From positions 17,609,505 to 17,673,504 of the forward strand of contig OX438757.1 in the NCBI GenBank assembly GCA_949316235.1: a stretch of 64,000 nt of DNA. Direction: 5' to 3'. Positions 1 through 12,107 of this stretch are shown here, in pieces (the first letter of the stretch is position 1; each line of letters opens with the position of its first letter). Under the pieces are notes generated by a model that was not told the DNA's origin, made no database searches, and saw only the letters and a list, made by a program, of their open reading frames with translations. Origin of the DNA: Oegoconia quadripuncta (lineage: Eukaryota > Arthropoda > Insecta > Lepidoptera > Autostichidae). The position numbers were made by a program, and so were the translations under genes.

Positions 1-62
1 TGGCAAAAAATTCGGCATATGTAGTGCCCAAAAAAAAAAAATTGTGCCGCTGTAGTTTAGAA

Positions 63-640
63 ACCGCCTCCGTGGGTCAATAACAACATAGGGTTTACGA
101 ATCGGACGTCGCGGGTACGGAACCCCAGCTGGGTACATGTTTAAGTGCTCTGTTTGGTTGGTGCAAGGGCATTTTAAATGTCCGCCTGGCTAGCTACCAT
201 CATTTTATCTAAATCTGCTGCCAAACAGCAATGTTAATAGCATAGACGACCGATTGGTGTAGTGGATAGTGACCCTGTCAGCGAAACCAACGGTTGCGGG
301 TTCGAATCCCGCGAGGGGTGAATGTTTGTGTGATGAATACGAACATTTATTCCCGAGTCATGGATGTTTATATAAATATTTATGTATGTTTATCCGTTAT
401 CTAGTATCCATAGCACAAGCTTTGCTTAGTTTGGGACCAGATGATTGGTGTAAGTGTCCGAAATATTTATTTATTTATTGTTGTGTTCCGGTTGTCAGAG
501 ATAAGATAGCCAGTTCCCCAAATGTGTAGGGGAACTGGCTTCCGGGTCAGTACGCTTCCACCTTCGGCCTCACCTTCACTTAACATCAGGTGTGATTGAG
601 GTCAAGTGCTAACCCGTTGTGCATAATACAAAAAAAAAAC
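63..640 (+). mobile_element. SINE A copy 1, split by SINE B
   Basis: tRNA-derived SINE (family A here): head with A box and a degenerate B box, body ending in TTCACTTAACATCAGGTGTG and a poly(A) tail. It is interrupted at 245-480 by a SINE B copy; the body resumes at TTGTGTTCCGG exactly where the other copies continue. Confidence 0.85.
245..480 (+). mobile_element. SINE B copy 1 (nested in SINE A)
   Basis: tRNA-derived SINE (family B): TTGGTGTAGTGGATAG (A box region), GGTTCGAATCC (B box), then a body ending in TATTTATTTATT. It belongs to a subfamily whose body reads GATGATTGGTGTAAGTGTC, shared with the copy at 40408. Confidence 0.85.
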
Positions 641-740
641 AGAAAGAAGAAATAAAGTTATTTCTTTTGATAACATTAATAGTAAAAGTTAGTACAAACG
701 GTGGTAACTAAACACAGGAATATTGGTTATCAAAAAAGGT

Positions 741-900
741 TAGCGGGTTATATCCCCAGCGGGGTACATGTTTAAGTACCTACTCGGTTTGGTTGGTGGT
801 AGGGCATTTTAAATGTCCGCCTGGCTAGTTACCACCATCTTATCTAAAACTGCCGCCAAACAGCAATGTTAATAGCATTGTCGTGTTCCGGTTGTCAGAG
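741..900 (+). mobile_element. SINE A copy 2, truncated at both ends
   Basis: Starts at the B box region and stops in the middle of the body (GGTTGTCAGAG), then unrelated sequence begins. Confidence 0.8.
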
Positions 901-1421
901 GTACCGCCACTACCTCAACAGTGGGGACCTGTATCGCTCTTGATGATTCCACCAACGCTTTTTTATTTTCGAATTGGTTTCCATCCGTTCGTTATTGGTA
1001 TACCGAAAATTCGCACTGACCGTGTCGCCTCTTCACTCATCAGGTGTATTGGGGAAATCGGCGCGCATTTGTGATTTTTAGTCGACCGATAATTTAGTCG
1101 CAATCATTTTCTATTAGTCAAATGTGCGCACTGTTATAATAACTCCATACTGAATCCCAGAACGATCAAATTATCGCACAATTGACACTTGGCCACGGCA
1201 ATTGGGAGCACAAATCACTAAACATTCATAACCAAGGAACGAGGATGGTATCTGCTGGCCAATTCGTGGTACCTAATGTCAACAACTATTTTGGATACAG
1301 ACGAAACGTGTACGTAACGTGTACGTAAACGTGTTCCATACATTTACAACGTTTTGACAGCAGAAATCAGAAACGAGAAAAGAAAGGTCAGCTTTGCTAA
1401 GTTATGTAAAATTCATTTATT

Positions 1422-1530
1422 GGTGTCGTTTCGGATGTACATCAACTAAACTAAAACTAGTTTTGGAGTGGTGCCATCGCATCGTACTGGTTTTAGTTTA
1501 GTTTAGTTGGTGTACATCCAAATCGACACC
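1422..1530. mobile_element. palindromic MITE P, copy 1 (short)
   Basis: Ends GGTGTCGTTTCGG and CCAAATCGACACC are inverted repeats that continue inward through the CTAAACTAAAAC / GTTTTAGTTTAG motif. Family P copies are about 110-145 bp, and more than half of each is terminal inverted repeat. This copy has lost its middle. Confidence 0.75.
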
Positions 1531-1534
1531 ATTA

Positions 1535-1765
1535 TCCAATTAGCTTTCCGCCCGCGGCTTCGCCTGCGTGGACAAACTTTATCGCGGAAATTTGCTTGTC
1601 CCGCGAGAACTACTCAGAATATCGGGATAAAAAATATCCTATGTCTTAATTCAGGGTATATTCTATCTATATACCAAATTTCATCCAAATCCGTTCAGCC
1701 GTTTCGGCGTGATTGAGCAACAAACAAACATCCAAACTTTCGCATTTATAATATTAGTTAGATGA
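1535..1765 (-). repeat. GCGGACGAAG-type interspersed repeat, copy 1
   Basis: Minus-strand copy of a common lepidopteran repeat that ends in a GCGGGCGGAAAGCTA-like block and begins with TGGATGTTTGTTTGTTGCTC. Related copies: 34960-35042, 45358-45564, 58740-58972. Its transposon class is not clear from the sequence. Confidence 0.6.
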
Positions 1766-1933
1766 AATACCCCGCTCAGTGAACGATGTTCTTTCCATAA
1801 CTTGCAATATGTGTTCTGCCTACTACTTGAATTCAAATCAAATCAAAAATGTTTCATTTCGTAAGTTAAAAGAATAACATTTGAAATCGTCATGACATAC
1901 AGTTATCGCTCATTCACTAGGCAGTCTCCCCTG

Positions 1934-2391
1934 CAGTGACGGATTAACCCTTAATCAAATTAAGCAATTGCCTAGGGCATCACGTCTGGGGGGGCACCAG
2001 AAGAAGCACAAAAAAATCCGTCCTTAGGGCATCACGTCTCACTCTCACGTCACCAAAAACCACACCAAAAAAAGTTTATAGGACTAATTTGAAAATTCGC
2101 GCGTTTTAAGTTAACATAAGAGCCGACCTAGAGTTACCCCGCTCTCCCGCTTGCGCCCACTCGCTGCCCGCTCGTCTAGTGCATTCGGCAATTCGAAAGC
2201 ACCGGTATTGCGATCAGCCAATCACAAACCACCCCTTCCCCGCGGGCCCCCCGCCTGGCACCCCGGCATATCTGTCTAAACTAATGTCTTTAGGCGGTAA
2301 AGGTTTAAAGACCGATTCTAGTTGACATACGGATAGGGGGGCCCACAGGCGTGGATTGCTTAGGGCATCAAGTAGTCTTAATCCGTCACTG
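1934..2391. mobile_element. hAT-type MITE
   Basis: The inverted ends CAGTGACGGATTAA and TTAATCCGTCACTG match the hAT superfamily consensus start. They are flanked by a perfect 8-base target duplication, CTCCCCTG (1926-1933 and 2392-2399), the hAT hallmark. No transposase ORF, so it is non-autonomous. Confidence 0.92.
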
Positions 2392-2399
2392 CTCCCCTG

Positions 2400-2795
2400 A
2401 GAAGAAAGAGCAAGTTGCCCTTTTTAAATAAGTCAATACAGATACAATTTGGAATATAAATTTATGATTCGACAAAGAAAAATAAGAATGAAATATACTG
2501 GATATTGCCGAGCGGTTCATGTCCACGCATTCTTATCATCCGGATAGTCAGAAAATTTTATAATTGCCTTTGGCACATAGTTTCTCCGTTTAATGGTTGT
2601 TTTAAATTTATTTAAAGGCAAATTTTGAATGTCTACCGGAACCTTATTGATTGAATTTTAAATTATAACTGTATTATAATCGAAATTTTAACTGTGTATT
2701 ATAGTCGAGACTGATATACTCCCACAGACAAACCGATCAATTTGGTTTTGTGGGGTTAGCCTATAACTACTTATTTGTATGTGTAATAAAGATAA
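2400..2795 (+). mobile_element. LINE 3' UTR fragment
   Basis: Matches the sequence at 35093-35435 and 19362-19425 (motif TAAAGGTAAATTTTGAATGT). It ends in AATAAAGATAAATAAATAAA. The 5' part is missing. Confidence 0.6.
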
Positions 2796-2856
2796 ATAAA
2801 TAAAAATCACAAGTGCGCGCTGGCTAAACTACCGAACGTGTTCATAACTCCCTGCC

Positions 2857-3260
2857 GTCGGCGTTTTGGCGGGATCTCGGCAGTGAAGTTGCATTTTTCT
2901 TTATAATTCTTATAATTTGTGCATTCTAACTTTTGAAGCTTAATAATGGCAGAATATTGTGCAGCAAACGTTAGTGTTGGTGTACAGGTGAAAGTAAGTG
3001 TAAATTAAAGTGCGTAACGGAGCTTTCGGGTTCCCACAAGAAGCCGCCAAAATCATTTGTAAAGCATTCTGCCACTTTACTGAAGAATGACTTGACCGTG
3101 ACTAGACTCTGTATACGCCAAGTATACGACGAATTACTTGTTTTGACTGAGACTGACTTATAAACTGAAGAAATAAGAGAAATAAAATTTTTCACTTGAA
3201 ACTGGCAGTAATGTCCCTCGACAGTGAGGTTGACTCGTTGCCATCCTGAAAAATAAGAAG
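2857..3260 (+). mobile_element. SINE R copy 1 (about 400 bp, AAG-rich tail)
   Basis: A repeat of about 400 bp, starting near TTTTGGCGGG and ending in an AAATAAGAAG tail. It is flanked by a perfect 11-base direct repeat, AACTCCCTGCC (2846-2856 and 3261-3271). Duplication length and tail indicate target-primed retroposition. Other copies: 4272, 14834, 47283, 62681. Confidence 0.8.
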
Positions 3261-3717
3261 AACTCCCTGCCAGCGTCGGTGGGTCGAATCTTACAATGTT
3301 GAGATCGTAGAGGGTGAGTAGGTATTTACTGGAGTTGCGTACTTCATCTTCGGCTATATCCTCACTTAACGCCAGATGACATCATTGTCAACCGTCTCCA
3401 TTCCATCATAGCAAAGATCTATTGAAATTGAATTTTGTATGGACACATACGAGTATCTCAATGGTTCTGGCAGAATGAACAGCGCTGCGTTTTTCTACCC
3501 ACAGCACATGCTGAGTCTGGACCATTTCGTTGCCCCTGATATGGGTCACGTCTCCTGATATTAGTTTTAACTGTATACCAACCCAGTATTCTATATTGTA
3601 TGTGTATAATGTAGTTAAGTGACTTGTGTCATGATCGACGAATAAATGTGTTCCATTCTATGGACAATTATATGATAAATCTTCAGGCTTGAGATTGTTT
3701 ATTGAAAAATATTAATC

Positions 3718-3925
3718 AATCATCATATCAGCCACAGGACGTCCACTGCTGAACGTAGGCTTCCCCCATAGAATTCCATAGTGACCGTTTGGAATCGGCT
3801 TGCTTCCAGCGAGTTCCCGCTACCTTTATCATTGCCCTTGTCGGTGTAGTCCATCAGTTCTTCGAGCTAAATGCCCTGTCCGCTTGCTAATCCGCTGGGC
3901 TATGGCATGACCTTCGTTCGACTAT
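3718..3925 (-). mobile_element. RTE-clade LINE 3' remnant
   Basis: Contains the CATCATATCAGCCACAGGAC and GTCCACTGCTGAACGTAGGC blocks, which are the reverse complement of the common lepidopteran RTE 3' end. Internally deleted. Similar remnants lie at 13207, 33471 and 58209. Confidence 0.65.
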
Positions 3926-4271
3926 AAGATTTCTTGATTCGATCTCGAAGTGAAACGCCGAGCTCTGCGGTGAAATTACCGCGCAATTTACCTATTTGTT
4001 TTTTTTTTGGTCCAGGAGATCGTCCAACTGTGTACTAAATTACATTGAAATCCGTTCAGTCGTTATACCGTGATGAAGGAACAAACTTGCGAATTTTCGC
4101 ACATACAGGGTAAGTTTTAATTAGTTTTTCATACTAAAAGATAAACATGTACTCATGATTACAAGTAATTTTCCCAAACAAACAACATCTTCAAAATTGA
4201 TTTTTTTCATTTCCCATAAATTGAATACTCTCATCGGCGCAGCGGCGATGTTGTAAACATGATTGTTTTTT

Positions 4272-4540
4272 TTTTATTAATAATGGCTTGGCAGTAAAGC
4301 AATCAGCCTAACACGAAAACATTTCTGTAGTATTTTAGCTTTACGGAAGATTTTGGCGGCTTCTTTTGGGAACCCGAAAGCTTCGTTACGTACTTCAATT
4401 TACGCTTCCCTTCACCATCACTGAATTTAGCCGTACAATATTCTGCCGTTATTAAGCTTCAAAACTCAGAATGCACAAATTTCAAGAAATAAAAACAAAA
4501 ATGCGATATCACTCGCTGAGTTCCCGTCAAAGTGAGCCAA
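4272..4540 (-). mobile_element. SINE R-related diverged copy
   Basis: Shares the TTTTGGCGGCTTCTT and AATATTCTGCC blocks with SINE R but carries a different 3' end (GGCTTGGCAGTAAAGC), also seen at 47283. This suggests an older subfamily. Confidence 0.65.
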
Positions 4541-5518
4541 CCTGATTGTTAATAAAAAAAAAAGCTTTGTCTTTGTTTGTAATCAAGAGTATATATTATA
4601 TATTTTGGTATCAAGAACTAATTTAAAATCATAGTAGAATATTAACTCTTTCACGGACAGTGAACCAGACACAATAGAGGTTTTATTGTTGTTACTTTGT
4701 TATAGAAATTAATTCTCTATAGACGTTCATTGTCCGCGAAAGTGTTAAGTATAGGAACCATTGAACTAAATAAAAATTATTAGTGACATAGCAAGCAAGC
4801 GATATTACACAGAGCCATTGCTCGCACACACAGCGACAGTTATCAACACAAAGGCAAATAAAAATGCAAAAATTAATGCAAAAGTATATTCACTGTACAA
4901 GTACAATGGCCATGCTAACATCTTACAATTCGCGGCAATGCCGGCCATTTAATAGGACTTAGTATAGCTGTAATTAAAAATTTATAAACCCTAAGAGACT
5001 GTGATTATCATTTAGGTATAGAAGTTGTTACAAGCTACATGTCTGCTACACAGCTGAAACGATTTACAGCAAACGAGGCGAAGAACCACCTTTGTCGCGC
5101 GCGACAAAGGATGTTATGCTACAGGGGGAAATTGAAATCGTGCAACAACAATTTTTCCCTAGGGACTAAAGACGAATAAAAAAGTTATTCACCTGCCATG
5201 AATATACGGAAGTAGCTAGTTTTCATGCAACCTATGTATAAATCACCACATGTGAAATATTATACCATGTGTTCTGCATTTTAGTAATAAAAATTGCAAG
5301 TTGGTAGGGACTAGTTGACGTAAGCAAAATGGGTTAAAATTTTTGAGTTATTGCTTCGGATTATTTCATAATTTTGCATTTGCAATACAATTGCATATTG
5401 CAGTTACAATAAATAAATAAATTTATAATTATACTTACAAATGAAAATTTGAATGAATCAAATCACTACATTCACGGCAACCAAACTCTATCAACTTTAT
5501 TACATAAGTTGAATATTT

Positions 5519-5690
5519 AGAAAACCCCGAGAAAACACGCGATTAAAACAAAACGGCTGAACCGATTTGGATAAAACATGTCTTAGAAACACAGCTAGTA
5601 AGCCTGCTTTCAAAGAAAAAAAATCGCATCCAAATCGGTTCACCCGTTTAAGAGCTACGGTGCCGCAGACAGACACACACATAGCGGTCA
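5519..5690 (-). repeat. interspersed repeat, AACGGCTGAACCGATTTGGA type
   Basis: Carries the AACGGCTGAACCGATTTGG block common in lepidopteran repeats. Two opposed copies of the CCAAATCGGTT core, at about 5562 and 5629, make it partly palindromic. The open frames on both strands here are by-products. Confidence 0.45.
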
Positions 5691-6618
5691 AGTCTTTTAG
5701 CAACGGGGGTTACAAAATACAGAAAACATCCCATAATTCTTTACATGTGATCGATTACTTTGTATAAGAACTTGTTATTATTACTTCAATAACTACAATA
5801 AATAAAAACAAACACTACATAGACTATAAAAAATAAATAAATGTGCGGACAATCGTACTTATTTCAGCTTGTTACATAAGCTTAAAAATGACGCGAAAAA
5901 CTTAAATATATTTCAACTTAGTGTTACCGAAATGGACCGCCTTAACAGCCCATTGAGCCTCTTAGAGTTTTACTAAGCCCCATCGATGGATAGCTCTACC
6001 TTAATTAGCAATTTCAAGATACTTCAATTTGGTAGTATAATACGTTCACGCACAAGATAAAATCGGTAACCCAATACTATGCATAATAAAGACTGATTTG
6101 ATCGCTAAATTTGGTAACACGTAAGCGCATTGGGCCAGCGTGGCGGACTATGGCCCATACTCCCTCATATACGAGCGGATGATGACGAAGCGCACGAGAA
6201 GTAAGGATAAGACGATAAGACCAATGCGATCACGGTAAAATTTTACGTAGTGCTGCTGGTGATTACATGCTGTTTCCACCTTGTATAATAAGACTTATAT
6301 CAAGTTATATATATCAGTATGAAAGTGAAAGCAGGGAAGCGCACAAAAGATCGCTACTGTGTCTAAGTCACTTTGGGCACATGCCTAACCCTGTGGACAT
6401 AATAATAAAGTGTTCATCAGTTCATAAAAATGGAAGAGCTGGCTGTCCTGACAAAGGTATTGCCAAACTTAAAAGGAGTGCTCCAACCACATTATAAATC
6501 TACGATTAAACGAACGACTTAAACATTATTCAATGTAATTTCTCATTTTAGAACTCAGAGCATATGTAGTCCCAAATTGAAGAACCTGAAAATTGCTAAA
6601 TATGTAAATTAAACTAAG

Positions 6619-6947
6619 ACCCGTATTAATAAACCGTTCTCAAGATTGAGAATAGTTTTGTGACCGGTCTCAAGTAAACGTGTTGATTAATAAACCTTAC
6701 TTGAGACCTGAATCGCACGTGCATGCTCAAGCAGTACTCACTTGAGACGTGCGCCGAGTATCACGTATTAATAAACGAAACTCAAGACTCATTCATTCGC
6801 CGCCGAGGCGAATTCTTGAGAAGTGATCTCAGCTGAGTAGACCTCAAGATTGGTTTATAAATTAGCACGTAGATTGAACTGCTTAAGCCTCATCTCGGGT
6901 GATACAGCCTCAAGACTTGTATTGAGATTGGTTTATTGATACGGGCC
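6619..6947 (+). mobile_element. MITE T copy 1
   Basis: About 330 bp, ends CCCGTATTAATAAACC and GGTTTATTGATACGGG in inverted orientation. The interior is full of alternating CTCAAG / CTTGAG pentamers and TTGAGACC motifs. Other copies: 16077, 38406 (inverted) and 52303. Confidence 0.85.
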
Positions 6948-8165
6948 TAAGTCAAAATATCGAATAAATTATACATTAATTTATTCGATACTAGACTTAG
7001 TTAAAAATAAATGTCCGATATTTATTTCGACCAATTAATTTTCTCAGCATGAGAAATCGGTCAGAGAAAAATGGCCGGATATATAGGCTGTCCAATTTCT
7101 ATGTAGCATTGATTGTAACAGATTTTTTTGACTGAGAAAAAACAAGACATGAGGAATGATTGGGTTTCTTCCAAATTCCACATGAATTTACAGAACTAAA
7201 GAAAATTGAATCAAAAGTTTTAACCATATTACTGCTGATTTTTCTCCAAAACAGTAGGAAAATCTATAAAGTTCCCTACGAAACAATCTAGAATCGTTTT
7301 GTGTTCTTCGTTTTTGTTTTTTTTTTTTTAATAGAGTTGATAATATGGATCAAATCTGTCTAATAAACTTTGTAGTTTTAATTTAAGGTAACGAAATTTT
7401 AATTTAAATCTCAGGGTTTTTATTTAACTTTAAAATTATGAATATCTTTAATAATAAAATTAGGTTTTCTTTCAATTTATGATTCTCAGTATACAGTTAC
7501 CTAAGGACACATTGAAATTGGACACCATGTATATTTCCATCCAGATTCAGGAAATATTGTAATGTAAAGCATTAAAATGTTTCCAAAAATTAAACAAAAA
7601 TGTACATAAAAGTAAAACAAATCGTTGTCAAATTCTCACTACACGGGTAACTAATATCTTATATATATACTATAGATTATAAAATCTACTTTAAAACGCA
7701 TAACGACGCATGCTTCTGACTACATCACATACAATATATTACTAGTAACTATTATCTAAACTGTGGTATTACACCATACACTTATAACCTGTCCCAATTC
7801 CATAAAAGTGACCATTGTGACAATTCGAGATACATTGCTGGTTATGTTTAAACATATTACGCAGATTACCAACATACTCGGTGATGTATGTTGAATTCGC
7901 GCAAATTGCGATTTACACGTATATGAGAGGGGTCAGGTGGTACAGATGGAATCGGAAGTACAGTCAACATCAAAAGTAGATGATGTCCCGACGTTTCAAA
8001 ATTAAATCCATTTTGTGATAAACATTTGTACTTCAATCATGTACATGTGGAATAGTTCAAGTAGTTTTGATGCGTCTGGACATGATGTACTTCTGATGCT
8101 AAGTGAATGTATAACTTGAAACGCTTTCGACAATGCGTATGTGGACATAGTTCAGGACTACTATA

Positions 8166-8204
8166 CAAAGAGTACAACTTAATAGTATTAAGTTGTACTC
8201 TTTG
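8166..8204. repeat. perfect 19-base-arm palindrome
   Basis: CAAAGAGTACAACTTAATA is followed, after a single G, by its exact reverse complement. Confidence 0.95.
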
Positions 8205-8949
8205 GCATTTTGAGTACATTGATTAAATCATTAATGAACAACTTTTACTTTTTTTAAGGGGCAAAGATAAAAAATCTCCCATTGCGTAAACGATGTAAAA
8301 ATATCATGTCAAAAAATAAAGAATACTTTAAAACAATATATTTTTGTGTGTCTTCCGAATTGGTACCCCAATTAACGTTTCGAGTATTTGACGATAATTA
8401 AATTATGAAATTTTCGCTCTAATAAAACCACTACCACATACCGGCGATATCGCAAAGCGTTATGCTATGTCAAATACATAAACGGTTTGGCAGCCGTTAA
8501 AGGCTTAAAATTGGCAACTATTTTCTAAAATCTACATTAAAACAACATAATACAACCAATACACAAAACAATACTGAATAACTACATAAATATCTAATGG
8601 AATGTGTTAAGCAACTTTCTCACTAGGTACATACCACGGATACGCTATAAATGCTCTTCAATTTCAAAAAAATAAAAGACATCCGCATTTTTGGGCCAGT
8701 GTTTTGTCACCTAATAAAAGGTACACCTAAAAAAAGCCGGTACTAAAGACTATCAACTTAGCTATTCAAAAGAATTTTTGGAACCTTAGTATAGTTATAA
8801 GAAATATTTGAAAATATCGCTCTCAGAAAACATTTTGGCTCACAAACTATACAAAAACTAAATTCTTTCCAAAAAAAAAAAAAAAATAGACAAGTGACAA
8901 CTGACAACTGACATTTTTGACTGTGAGGTTATAATATAAGTAGGGATAA

Positions 8950-8984
8950 CCATGGACGTAACAATCAAACTGTTACGTCCATGG
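8950..8984. repeat. 14-base-arm hairpin with direct-repeat flanks
   Basis: CCATGGACGTAACA, a 7-base loop, then its exact complement. GGATAAC lies just outside on both sides in the same orientation, like a small target-site duplication. Confidence 0.85.
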
Positions 8985-9276
8985 GGATAACAGCAACAGC
9001 GAGCGAGCGACGGACGACTCTGAAAAGAAAAAACAATTTCTCTTTGGCCTAGCATCTTGTTTCCATGCGTGAGAATGCATGTGGTTAATGTTGCCAGTAT
9101 ATAATTTCAAAGTTCCTCAAACCATATTTCAAACCTCTTTTGTTCTTTTCTAAAGTCCTTTAAAAATATATGTGTTAGGTTTTTAGCACGTCTGGTACTA
9201 AGAGTTTAAGACTATATTTATTAATTGAAGTGACAACAAACTGGCCCAAAGATGTTTGGATCTGTGCTGTTGTCCT

Positions 9277-9352
9277 TTCGGACACTTACACCAATCATCT
9301 AGTCCCAAACTAAGCAAAGCTTGTACTGTGGATATTAGATAACGGCCTCGAC
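9277..9352 (-). mobile_element. SINE B 3' fragment
   Basis: Reverse complement of the body end of the subfamily at 245 and 40408 (GACACTTACACCAATCATCT, then ACAAGCTTTG inverted). Confidence 0.65.
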
Positions 9353-9418
9353 TCGAAAATGAAAGTTCAAGGATGAAGAAATCATAATTTCAGTGACAAA
9401 TGCGATAAACGATTAGGG

Positions 9419-10276
9419 TGAATTTGAATTCGTGTAATTCCTATTACCTGGTGACTTCATTCTTGATTACGAACAACTTCCCCCAAGGATCCATAGTCGA
9501 GTTCGATAAAAAAAATTCAATTACCCATACAAAGTAACCATTCCGAAACCACCTTTAGTATGGAAGTACTATAATTTTCGACTCCACTCCTTTACGAACC
9601 ACTATCCACTAGCCGAATTCAGCCGAAAATTGTTGAATTTCCATACTAAAAATTCACCAATTAATCAAATTTATCCTGAGTACCTTTTTTTTATGCTTGA
9701 CTGGATTCGCGTTTGACAACAATCTCACCTGATGGAAAGTGACGATGTGGTCGAAGATGAAGCACGCGATCCCAGTAAATCAGTAAATGCCTATTCACTC
9801 TGCTCTTGAAGATCCCAAGGTTGTAGGATTCAGGAAAGACTGACGCCGGAAGGGAGTTCCATGCCTTGGCTGTTCGAATGATGAATGAAGTATCGAACTA
9901 CTTAGTGCGAATGTTCGGTATATTAACTATATACGGGTGGAACCCACGCCTAGTGGTCCGAAGATGTAAGGGTGACGGACCTGTTATTAATTAGTATATG
10001 TCGGGGAAACGCGGTTTTTGCTAGCGATAAGGCCGCCATTTTGTGCGATTAATGATGTGCGCTGAATTCTTCATGTAACTTTTCTCAATTGTGCAATAAA
10101 TAGTATATGATTGATTGATTGACTTCCGTAATAAAAGTGGTTTCAGAATGGTTGGTTTACCTTGTATGGGTAATCGGAATTGTTTTGATCGAATTTGACT
10201 ATGGTCCCTTGGGGAAAGTTGTTTGTAATCAGGAATAGCGTCACCAGTTAATGGGAATTACACGAAGTGAAAATCA
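9419..10276. mobile_element. MITE L with about 150-bp inverted arms, split by LINE ends
   Basis: Left arm 9419-9565 (AATTTGAATTCGTGTAATTC, CCCCCAAGGATC) and right arm 10125-10276 are inverted copies of each other. Between them lie a minus-strand LINE 3' end (about 9681-9985) and part of a second, plus-strand LINE 3' end (about 10018-10115). A truncated arm recurs at 23893-23934. Confidence 0.7.
9681..9985 (-). mobile_element. LINE 3' fragment (GACGATGTGGTCGAAGATGA type)
   Basis: Carries the CACCTGATGGAAAGTGACGA block and a T-rich start, i.e. a poly(A) tail on the minus strand. Shorter copies lie at 25609-25725 and 39047-39145. Confidence 0.65.
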
Positions 10277-10286
10277 ACCTGTATAT

Positions 10287-10795
10287 AAGGTCTAACAAAA
10301 TTAACCCTACAAACGTTGCAGAGTGTATGTATAGAATGTACCTATTACGAAAAAAATAAAAAATAAAATATTAAAGTTAACAGATTTCATTCAAGAAATT
10401 AAATTTAGAAATGTTAATTTTGTGAGTTGGTCCTTAATGGCCGCGCGCTCTAAGTACTTTGCCACAACACATAAACACGTGGCGCGGTATCTTTGAAAAC
10501 GCCAAAAGGCGACCACAAGCCGTTCGCCGCCGCAACTTGCTGTGATTGGTTGCGCCCTGTGCCCCGCCACCCCCATTGGCGTCTTCCATATGAACGTTGT
10601 CTTTTTTTCCTCATTGATAAAATAAGATACAATCGAAATGAAGTAAGTCTGTTAATTTTTATTTTCATTTGCACGTACATTTAACTTTTTTTACTTGGAA
10701 ACTAAACTTTTAAGGCTAATTTTTTTAATGAATATATTATTTTATTGTCATGTATGTGTAAATGCCAGTTTGTCGGGTTAATTTTGTTAGACCCT
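10287..10795. mobile_element. MITE G copy 1
   Basis: The ends AGGTCTAACAAAATTAACCC and GGGTTAATTTTGTTAGAC are inverted repeats. It is flanked by TATA. The interior is GC-rich and conserved with the copy at 56751 (for example GCGCCCTGTGCCCCGCCACC), which explains the open frames on both strands. Confidence 0.88.
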
Positions 10796-12107
10796 ATATA
10801 ACATTATATAATTCTGATGGGTTTATGTCGTCGTTTATTTTGGATTTCAAATACGAATAGATAGTTTATTAACCGTTAAATTAAATATAGCATTCGTGCG
10901 TAGCGTGAGCGTGGGCAGCAGTGGAAAGCCGGCTTTAAATGTTTAAGTACAGTTTGTCACAATTAAATAAGTACAAAAAGCTTAATACAAATGACTTCGA
11001 AGATTGAAATTTAATAGTAAATTTCATCTCCTTTATTCTAAAATTGTATAAGAATATGTGGCAGAATGTACTTAGTAAACTAAAAACAATTGTGCGACAA
11101 CAACAAACATGTATATAAAAAATAATACACAATATTATAAAGTACTTGTACTTCTTCGCATGCAAACAAACGTTGAATACGAAGACGAAACAGTAAATGA
11201 ATCATGTGAAATAATTAAGGGCCCAATTCCTACAAGTTACTTTTAAAAATTAACCCTCGAATTGATGAGGACGCTATCTGATCTCACATAGTCGGAATAC
11301 AAGGATAATGGTATGTAGGCGAACAATTAAAAATGTCCTACCACCAACCAAATTGCGTGCCAACTAAAGCAGTGCATTACTTATCGTCGTCGACCGACCG
11401 CTCCCTAGGACATCCTGAATTTTGTGAATAGGGTGGAATAGATAGAGCTGTGTGTTAAAAAAAAAAGGATTTTCCTTGATGTTGGAGCCGAGAACCAACA
11501 AATTTTACTATGAACCCCGTAATCAAAGTGCTGATCATTTCAAAGTTAAAGTAAAAAAATGCTTTATTTTATAAGTACACAGGGTACATTTAAAATGGTC
11601 AGATTAAAGCTATCACCTCACCTAACCCACGGTCTAAAATTTATACAATTTAACCAGTGGTTTCCGAGTCGTAGAAATAGATCATCCTACTCTGAGAAAT
11701 CGGGCCCAATTATTATGTCATCCAGCACTTACAATACTAAAAGTACATTGGTCCTAGTTTGGTATCATTTTAAGGCACTTAAAGCTACTACCTAACATGC
11801 ATACTAAATAAAAAAAAACATTATAAATTTAGAAATAACACTAAAATAATCTCGATCGTAGATCATTGACATGAAAATACAACAAAAATACAACAATGTG
11901 TAAAACAGTGTCTAGTTTCCAAATGTTCCTTGTGTGGTCGTATCAAGACGTGGCCATTTTTAACTGTGGTCCTTTAGGACTTTAGGATCAGGTTTACCTG
12001 ATCATTTCAAGAAGTGGTTATTTTAAATTGTGATACTAAATCTAGTAATTTCATCAAGTGATCATAACATGTATAGTAAGTATGGTCATTTTCTATTGTT
12101 GTTATAA
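10796..12107. other. gene-free stretch
   Basis: Nothing recognisable; low-complexity AT-rich sequence. Confidence 0.45.

Larger units (their letters stand above)
3926..6618. other. gene-free stretch
   Basis: Apart from the repeat remnants listed at 4272 and 5519 (and a weak one near 3985-4110) I see no exon, RNA gene or structured element. Short open frames here lack homology and splice context. Confidence 0.5.
6948..9276. other. AT-rich gene-free stretch
   Basis: No exon or known repeat recognised apart from two near-perfect hairpins at 8166-8204 and 8950-8984. Confidence 0.5.

Noticed and set aside
2971..3195. 74-codon minus-strand frame, also seen at 62747-62962
   Set aside because: It is antisense within SINE R and is repeated only because the SINE is repeated.
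10391..10684. Overlapping open frames on both strands
   Set aside because: They lie inside MITE G; the matching region at 56817-57081 does not keep the same frames.
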